Part shown: positions 21,200 through 26,955 of the stretch, piece after piece
Layout of the letters: each line of letters begins with the position of its first letter
How positions within the stretch are numbered: the stretch's first letter is position 1
Source: CAZRIP01 sp964600165
Lineage (GTDB): Bacteria; Elusimicrobiota; Elusimicrobia; UBA1565; UBA9628
Assembly (NCBI GenBank): GCA_964600165.1
Contig: CAZRIP010000042.1
Coordinates: forward strand, 1-26,955
Direction: 5' to 3'
Length of the DNA stretch: 26,955 bases
Program-made: the position numbers and the translations under genes
Notes under the pieces: generated by a model
Told to the model about the DNA's origin: nothing
Databases searched by the model: none
What the model saw: the letters and a program-made list of their open reading frames with translations, nothing else

Positions 21200-24100
21200 T
21201 CACTGCGCGGCGATCCCCAGAGCCTTCTCCAGCCTCTCGAGGCGCGCCTCGAGGGCTTTGTTCTCCGATTGGAGCGCCTTATTGCGCTCGTCGAGCTCCT
21301 GGATCGCCTTGATCGCGTAGGGCATGAGCTCGTCGGATCGGAAGCCGTAGTAGCCGTTAGCCGTCGTATAAACGGCGGACGGGACGACTTTCATGACTTC
21401 CTGCGCGATAAAGCCGACCCGCGGCGCCTTCGGATCGGCGCGCCAGGCGTAGTGCACGGAGCGGAGCTTCCCTACGATCCCAAGTCCCGACTCGCTGATC
21501 GTCGTGATCTTCGTCTTCAGCCGCTCGTCGGACGAGCAGGCGCCGAATTGGCCCGATGACGTGTCGTAGCAGAGGCTGGCGGCGTTCGAGATCGAGCCGA
21601 CGCTCGAGTTGGTGATGCCGTTGGTCGCCGTCACCAACAACGTGCCTGCGCCCCCCGCGTTAGCCGCGCCGATTCCGACGCCGCCGCCGGTGACTCTCAC
21701 GGTGCCCGCCACGTCCAGCGTCGCTCCCGTGCCCGGCGTCCCGATGCCGACGTTGCCGGCTCCGGTAATGATCATCTTTTGACTCAGCGTGCCGGCGTTG
21801 TTGGTATTGAACTCCAGGTCGCCCGTGATGGTCGAGGCGTTGGAGGCCGTGATCTGGCTGCCGATCTCCGCGCCTCGCTTTTCGGTGTAGGCCGCCGTCG
21901 TTCCAAACGAGATGATCCCGCCGTAATTGCCGGGCGAGGCCGCAGGATGGGCCAAGGTCAAGTCTCCGCCGCTCGTGCCTCCTCCTCCGGAAACCACCTC
22001 CAGGAAGCTCGCGCCGCCGCCCGTCCCGATGCCGACGGGATTGTCCGTCCCGATGCCGACGTTGCCCGCCGTGTCGATGCGCATCCTCTCGTTGGCGCCT
22101 TGCGTATTCGAGTTCGTCTCGAAGGTGATGTTCTTTCCGGAGGCCGCCCAAATGTCCGCGGAGCCTTTGCTGCCGTCGAAGCCGAAGCTCGCGCGGCCGC
22201 CGTTGATGCCGATGTAGCCGATGCCGTTGACCCCTCCGTCGCCGGCGTCCACCGCGAGCACGGGAGTGGACCCTCCGCCTCCCGCGACCTCGAGGCTCGC
22301 GCCGGGAACGGCGACGCCGCCGATGCCCACGCTGCTGCCGATGACCGTAAAGTTCGTCCCGCCCACCGAGAAAGCGGCGCCCTGCACGGTCAAAGTCGAC
22401 TGGATCACGACGTTGTCGGCCGTGTTGGACAGATCGACGACTCCGCCGGCCGAGACCTCGGTCCAGCCCGTCGAGCCGCCGGCGACGAGGTTCGTGTAGC
22501 CCCCGCCGTTCTCTGACACCTTGAAGCGCGTCCCGTCGAAGTAGATCGCGCCGTTGCCGGAAGCCGACGCGGACGGCGCCGAGATTCCGACCCACGTCGA
22601 TGAGCTGCGCACGATCGTCCCGCCGTTCACGTCGAGCGTGTTCGCCGGGCTCGTCGTTCCAAGACCGACGTTGCCGCGGTCGAGGACGAGGACGTCGTTG
22701 TACGGCGTGGCGTTGTTCACCTGCGAGAAATCCCAGCGGACGATGCCGCTCGTGACGACTTGCGAGAGCTGCAGGAGATAGCTGGCGCTGCTCGAGTACA
22801 TCCACTGCTGGATGTCGCCCGCGCCCGTGGGAGAGTTTACGGTTAGCGTGGCAGTCGGGCTTGAGGCATAGTTGATCGATACGTCGCCATCCTTCGTGAT
22901 AGAGAGCCGCGATGTGCCCGCCGAATAGGGATCTCCCCCATGCGCGTTGGAGGAGTTGATCGAGAAGTCCCCCGTCGTGTTCCGATTCGTGTTGAGCAGC
23001 CAATTGCGGGTGTCGAACGTCGACGTGTCCTTGAAATAAAGGTTCGCGTTGGCGGAAGAGCCGTTCGTCGAAGTGATCGTGATGCCGTTCGTCGCCGTGT
23101 TGCCGTCACTGACTTCGAACGAAGTGCCCGGGCTGGGCGTCCCGACTCCGACGGTGCCGCCGGCGACGACGAGCGTCGATCCGCCTACGGAGAACGCCGC
23201 GCCCTGCACCGTCAGGGTCGAGGCGCCGACGACCGTCAGGCTGTTGGCCGTATCCTGTGAGAGGCTCGAATTGCCGAGGCTCGTGCCTCCCGCCCAATAC
23301 GGAATCAAGGGCGTTTGACCTCCGCTCAAACTGCCCCCGCCCACGAGATTAGTCCACGCGCCGTTCTGAAGCACGCGCATGACGTTGTTGTTGGTGTTGT
23401 AGTAGATCGCGCCCTGCCCGCCCGTTGCGGGAGGATCGGCGGTGAGCGCGCCGGCGAAGGTCACCGACGAGCGCACCACCGCGTCGCCGTTGACATCAAG
23501 CGCGTTCGCCGGAGACGTCGTGCCGATGCCGACGTCGCCCGACAAGCCGTCGATCTTCATCGCGATCTTGCTGAACGTGGTTCCGCTCGGGCCGAACCCG
23601 AGATTGATGGCGGTCACGGAATTGGCGCCGTTCGTCCACGCCCTCAAGTCCAGGTCGCCGCCCGCGGTCCCGCCCCAAACCCCGACGTAGGGGGTGTAGC
23701 CGCCGGTCCCGTCGCCGAAGAAGAGCCCCTGGTTGTCGCCCTTGAGCTGGATATTGCCGTTGATCCGGGAAGGGCCGTTGACGTCCAACAAGACCGCGGG
23801 ATTCGCGTTCCCGAGGCCGACGTACCCGTTGGTCACGACGAGCGTCGAGCCGCCGATCTGGAACGGCGTCTGAGCGTCCCCGTCGACGAGCAGCGTGCCC
23901 GAGCTCATGTGGATCTTCGCGGCGGGCAATGAAGTGCCGACGCCGACGTTGCCGCTGGCCGCGATCGTGAAGACGTCCGCGTTGGAGCTCTGCGCCCGGA
24001 AGACGTCCCCCGTGGCCATGCTGTTGGCCAGCAGGGCCGCGCTCTGGCCGTGGTCGCCCGAATAGTTGATCGCGGCGTTGCTCTCGAAGTAGCCGGAATA

Positions 24101-26955
24101 CTTGTTGTTCGAGGCGTTACCGCTGAGCACGCTGCGCACGCCGTAAGAGCGGTTTGAGCCGTGACTGAAGTCGTTGGAGACGGAGACGTCGACGCCGTAG
24201 ACTCGCGCGTTCGCGGCGCTGCCGGTTCCGGTGAGCGGCACGGCCAAGCCGGTGAGCGTGCTGTTGGTGTCGAACGTGCCGGACGACGACGCCACGATCA
24301 CGCTGCTGCCGCTCGTCTGCCCGAAGACGTGCATCTTCGCCTGAGGATTGGGCGTCCCGATGCCGACGTTGTCGGTCGGCGTCGAGAGCTGCACGACGCC
24401 CGCGCCCTCCGTCCAGCCGCCGGCGGATTGGCTGTTGAACGGCAGATACGCGCCGCCGTTCTGCGACATCATGAACTGGTTCTTGCCCGAGTCGAAGTAG
24501 AGCGCGCCTTGGCCCGAGGCGTAGACGGCGGGCGCGGCGGTCCCGGCCCAAGTCGACGAGCTGCGGAAGGTCGTCCCGCCGTTGACGTCGAGCGTCGACT
24601 GCGGCGTCGTCGTGCCCAAGCCGACGTTGCCGTTGGCCAGCAGACGCATGATCTCATTGGGGCTCGAAGACCCGCTCGGCCCGACGGAGAACATCATTCC
24701 CGAGTCCCGATAGTTGGGGAAATTGACGCCGTGTACGTCGATCTTTCCTTGGATACTGGCGTTGCCCGTGCCGCTGAGCCATTCGATGGAGGAGCCGGCG
24801 TTGTTTTGGCCGGATGCGTCCTGGAAGGTCAGGATCGGGTTGCCGGCGAAGTTGGCCGAATACCCAAGCGTCATGAGCGGCGGAAACGGGAAACTCCCCG
24901 CAACGCCGTCGACGAGAAGCGTGCCCGAGCTCATGTGGATCCTGGCCGCGGGCTTCGAGGTGCCGATCCCGACGTTGTCGGTCTGGGTCGAGAGCACGAC
25001 GGCGCCGCTTCCCTCCGTCCAGCCGCCTGCAGACTGGCTCCCGAACGGCAGGTATGCGCCGCCGTTCTGCGACATCATGAACTGGTTTTGCGTCGAGTCG
25101 AAGTAAAGGGCTCCCTGTCCCGCCGCCGAGACGTGCGGCGGCGCCGCGCCCGCGAGCGTCACGGAGCTGCGGAAGATCGCGCCGCCGTTGACGTCGAGGG
25201 TGTTGCTCGGCGTCTGCGTGCTGATGCCGACGTTGCCGGTGTTCTTGGCGATCGTCATGCGCGTCAGGAAATTGGTGCCGATGGCGAGATCGCTGGCGTT
25301 CGTCGTGTAGATGTCGGCCTCGGCCGAGTTGAGCGCCTGCATGTAGAGCGAACCGGCCGCCGCGGTGCGCAGGCGGAACGACGGGCCCACGCCGAAGATG
25401 TCGACGTTGGAGATCGGAGCCGCCGTGCCGACGCCGACGTAGCCGCCGTTGACGACCAGCGTGGAGCCGCCGATCTGGAAAGGCGTCCCCGAGTCGCCGT
25501 CGACGAGAAGCGTGCCCGAACTCATGTGGATTTTCGCGGCGGGGTTCGCGGTCCCGATCCCGACGTTGTCGGTCGGCGTCGAGAGCTGCACGACGCCCAC
25601 GCCCTCCGTCCAGCCGCCGGCCGATTGGCTGTTGAACGGCAAGTACGCGCCGCCGTTCTGCGACATCATGAACTGATTCTTGCCCGAGTCGAAGTAGAGC
25701 GCGCCCTGGCCCGCCGCCGACGGCGCCGGAGCGGAGATTCCCGCCCACGTCGACGAGCTGCGGAAGATCGTGCCGCCGTTGACGTCGAGATAATTGGCCG
25801 GGCTCGCCGTGCCGATCCCGACGTTGCCTCCCAACCCGGGGCCGTTGTTGATGATGTCCATCGCGTGGTTGGAGTTGTTTTCCCCCCCCGGACCGAAGCC
25901 GAAATGAATGCCGTTGCCGGCGAAGCTATAGGCTTTGACGGTCACGTCGTCCGCGGCGGCGCTGCCGTATATGCCGACGTACTTCTTGTAGCCCGGATTC
26001 CCGTCGTTGAACCACAGGCCTTGATTGTCGCCGTTGAGGACAACGTCGCCGTTGATATGGACCTCTCCCGCCACTTCCAATTTCGCGCCGGGGCTGGCCA
26101 CGCCGATCCCGACGCTGCTGCCGACGATGACGAATGTCGAGCCCCCCACCGAGAACGCGTTGCCCTGCACGGTCAAGGTCGACTGGATCACCACGTTGTC
26201 GGCCGCGTTCGTGAGCGCCACGACCGGCGACGTCCGCGTCCAACCCGTCGCGCTTTCGGCCTCGTCCGACAGCGGCATCCAGCCGGTGCCCCCTTCGTCG
26301 ATCATGAACTGCTGCTGCGTCGAGTCGTAGTACATCGCGCCGGTGCCCGACGGCGGCTCCGTCGCCGGCTGCGCGATCCCCACCCACGTCGACGAGCTGC
26401 GGAAGACCGTCCCGCCGTTGACGTCGAGCAGGGCGCTGGGCGCGGCCGTGGCGATGCCGACGTTGCCGGCCTCCGTCACCAGCATCCGCGAGACGCCGGA
26501 ATATTGCAGGTCCAGCAGGCGGTTGTCCGTGCCCTTGACCGACATCGGGACCACGTTCACGCCGAGCGCGGTGTAGTTGTCGCCGCTCGTGCCGCTCTGG
26601 TTGACGGTCGGCGTGACGAGCATGGTCGTCCAACGGCCGCTCTTGTTGAAGTCGGCCAAGTTGCCGTCGATGTTGAACGAGTGCTGCGAGCCGCCCTGGT
26701 CGACGCCGCTGTGGATCGAGCCGCCGTACGAGCCGTCGCGCTGGAGCGTGAAGTTTCCGTCTTGCCACTCGATCTTGTTCGTGGCGTTGCTGAGCTTGAG
26801 ATCGCCGTTGACCTCGAGCGCCGACCCGGGGCTCGCCGTGCCGACGCCGACGTTGCCGTTCTGCAAGACGACGAACGACGACGGCCCGACGGCGAAGCCG
26901 ACCCCGGGGGCCGGGGCGCTGTCGATGCCGACTTGACCCGCGGTCACCATGAACG
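21200..26955 (-). CDS. Giant modular surface protein with S74 self-cleaving chaperone tail (5' end outside window)
   Basis: At least 1918 residues are encoded; the frame runs off the window edge, and the first visible Met (26950) lies inside a repeat, so it is not the start. About twenty units end in a 'xVGIGTxxP' turn, often followed by LDVNGG.x.RSSxT.AG. Larger modules contain GALYFDS..NQFMMSQNGGAYLPF..QSAGGWTEG and SGTLLVDG...FQIGGSTLVV. The C-terminal 110 residues begin SDERLKTKI (21532-21530 encodes the Ser), the Ser/Lys dyad of peptidase S74 intramolecular chaperones, and end in a coiled coil (LQSENKALEARLERLEKAL). In phage tail spikes this tail drives trimerisation and then cleaves itself off. 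A trimeric beta-rich fibre on the cell surface is therefore likely. No phage genes are next to it. Confidence 0.88.
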   Translation of the reverse strand, partial: FMVTAGQVGIDSAPAPGVGFAVGPSSFVVLQNGNVGVGTASPGSALEVNGDLKLSNATNKIEWQDGNFTLQRDGSYGGSIHSGVDQGGSQHSFNIDGNLADFNKSGRWTTMLVTPTVNQSGTSGDNYTALGVNVVPMSVKGTDNRLLDLQYSGVSRMLVTEAGNVGIATAAPSALLDVNGGTVFRSSSTWVGIAQPATEPPSGTGAMYYDSTQQQFMIDEGGTGWMPLSDEAESATGWTRTSPVVALTNAADNVVIQSTLTVQGNAFSVGGSTFVIVGSSVGIGVASPGAKLEVAGEVHINGDVVLNGDNQGLWFNDGNPGYKKYVGIYGSAAADDVTVKAYSFAGNGIHFGFGPGGENNSNHAMDIINNGPGLGGNVGIGTASPANYLDVNGGTIFRSSSTWAGISAPAPSAAGQGALYFDSGKNQFMMSQNGGAYLPFNSQSAGGWTEGVGVVQLSTPTDNVGIGTANPAAKIHMSSGTLLVDGDSGTPFQIGGSTLVVNGGYVGVGTAAPISNVDIFGVGPSFRLRTAAAGSLYMQALNSAEADIYTTNASDLAIGTNFLTRMTIAKNTGNVGISTQTPSNTLDVNGGAIFRSSVTLAGAAPPHVSAAGQGALYFDSTQNQFMMSQNGGAYLPFGSQSAGGWTEGSGAVVLSTQTDNVGIGTSKPAARIHMSSGTLLVDGVAGSFPFPPLMTLGYSANFAGNPILTFQDASGQNNAGSSIEWLSGTGNASIQGKIDVHGVNFPNYRDSGMMFSVGPSGSSSPNEIMRLLANGNVGLGTTTPQSTLDVNGGTTFRSSSTWAGTAAPAVYASGQGALYFDSGKNQFMMSQNGGAYLPFNSQSAGGWTEGAGVVQLSTPTDNVGIGTPNPQAKMHVFGQTSGSSVIVASSSGTFDTNSTLTGLAVPLTGTGSAANARVYGVDVSVSNDFSHGSNRSYGVRSVLSGNASNNKYSGYFESNAAINYSGDHGQSAALLANSMATGDVFRAQSSNADVFTIAASGNVGVGTSLPAAKIHMSSGTLLVDGDAQTPFQIGGSTLVVTNGYVGLGNANPAVLLDVNGPSRINGNIQLKGDNQGLFFGDGTGGYTPYVGVWGGTAGGDLDLRAWTNGANSVTAINLGFGPSGTTFSKIAMKIDGLSGDVGIGTTSPANALDVNGDAVVRSSVTFAGALTADPPATGGQGAIYYNTNNNVMRVLQNGAWTNLVGGGSLSGGQTPLIPYWAGGTSLGNSSLSQDTANSLTVVGASTLTVQGAAFSVGGSTLVVAGGTVGVGTPSPGTSFEVSDGNTATNGITITSTNGSSANANLYFKDTSTFDTRNWLLNTNRNTTGDFSINSSNAHGGDPYSAGTSRLSITKDGDVSINYASSPTATLTVNSPTGAGDIQQWMYSSSASYLLQLSQVVTSGIVRWDFSQVNNATPYNDVLVLDRGNVGLGTTSPANTLDVNGGTIVRSSSTWVGISAPSASASGNGAIYFDGTRFKVSENGGGYTNLVAGGSTGWTEVSAGGVVDLSNTADNVVIQSTLTVQGAAFSVGGTNFTVIGSSVGIGGVAVPGASLEVAGGGGSTPVLAVDAGDGGVNGIGYIGINGGRASFGFDGSKGSADIWAASGKNITFETNSNTQGANERMRIDTAGNVGIGTDNPVGIGTGGGASFLEVVSGGGGTSGGDLTLAHPAASPGNYGGIISFGTTAAYTEKRGAEIGSQITASNASTITGDLEFNTNNAGTLSQKMIITGAGNVGIGTPGTGATLDVAGTVRVTGGGVGIGAANAGGAGTLLVTATNGITNSSVGSISNAASLCYDTSSGQFGACSSDERLKTKITTISESGLGIVGKLRSVHYAWRADPKAPRVGFIAQEVMKVVPSAVYTTANGYYGFRSDELMPYAIKAIQELDERNKALQSENKALEARLERLEKALGIAAQ
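24355..24525. repeat. Long DNA repeat in the giant gene, copy 1
   Basis: This encodes the module GALYFDSGKNQFMMSQNGGAYLPFNSQSAGGWTEGAGVVQLSTPTDNVGIGT, minus strand. It is nearly identical in DNA to copy 3 and less so to copy 2. Confidence 0.8.
24955..25130. repeat. Long DNA repeat in the giant gene, copy 2
   Basis: This is the same module with FDSTQNQFMM, PFGSQ and LSTQTDNVGIGTSKP. It shows more silent changes than copies 1 and 3, for example TTTTGCGTCGAG where the others have TTCTTGCCCGAG. Confidence 0.8.
25551..25722. repeat. Long DNA repeat in the giant gene, copy 3
   Basis: This is the same module as copy 1 (FDSGKNQFMM, PFNSQ, LSTPTDNVGIGT), differing from it at only a few bases over about 140. 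The spacing between copies is about 600 bases. Confidence 0.8.

Noticed and set aside
21191..21210. Possible hairpin between the cytochrome and giant genes (CCGCG and CGCGG)
   Set aside because: The 5-base arms are what GC-rich DNA gives by chance, the loop is 10 bases and no T-run follows.
24355..25722. CRISPR array
   Set aside because: The repeats are about 170 bases, lie inside a coding frame and are spaced by about 600 bases, not short repeats with unique spacers.
21200..26955. Prophage tail region
   Set aside because: The S74 tail is phage-like, but no capsid, terminase, lysis or integrase gene is present, and the neighbours are respiratory genes. The long host-style repeat protein fits a surface fibre better.

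Overview
This is a GC-rich (roughly two-thirds G+C), gene-dense bacterial window with an aerobic, Gram-negative-type cell plan: an AsmA-like outer-membrane-biogenesis protein, two lipoprotein cytochromes c, a Tat translocase and a cytochrome c oxidase operon. No taxonomic marker is present. The very large self-repeating surface protein full of 'VGIGT..P' modules with an S74 chaperone tail, together with the gene style, resembles Elusimicrobiota or Omnitrophota environmental genomes. That assignment is an inference from general knowledge and is low confidence.

Layout. 1-1310 (+): the end of a COG3014-like gene and an LPP20-family secreted protein, closed by a strong hairpin shared with the convergent operon galT-like -> asmA-like (5037 down to 1356, -). 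5114-8088 (+): a secreted trypsin-like protease overlapping by 4 bases an NlpC/P60 peptidase, probably an envelope-maintenance pair. 8035-9285 (-): a BT1-type MFS transporter whose 3' end overlaps the NlpC gene by 54 bp. 9335-9961 (+): an unrecognised secreted protein. 11252-9964 (-): tatA, a nucleotidyltransferase-like gene and tatC in one tight operon. 11314-11988 (+): a di-heme lipoprotein cytochrome c. 14734-11991 (-): a CheY-like regulator, a PA0069-type radical SAM protein, a PlsC-like acyltransferase and a small secreted protein. 14885-21190 (+): a compact respiratory operon coxB-coxA-coxC-coxD, two very small membrane proteins, ctaA, ctaB and a second di-heme cytochrome c. 21200-26955 (-): most of a giant repeat protein whose N-terminus lies outside the window.

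How it works together: the respiratory operon encodes the catalytic subunits of an aa3-type oxidase, both enzymes that convert heme B to heme A, and a lipid-anchored cytochrome c likely to feed the CuA site. The other cytochrome c (11314) is a clear paralogue and could serve the same chain.

The most interesting signals are: a perfect 16-bp palindrome of the LexA/SOS-box type beside the promoter of the radical SAM gene; a recurrent promoter layout in which the -10 box lies only 5-12 bases before the start codon (often with an extended -10 TGn), implying leaderless or nearly leaderless mRNAs; a GalT-like protein with Gln in place of the catalytic His; an oxidase subunit I with Ile where the K-channel Lys normally sits; and the modular giant S74 protein. 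I did not find a demonstrably new multi-gene system. There is no gene-free stretch above 300 bases; the longest gap is 14735-14884.
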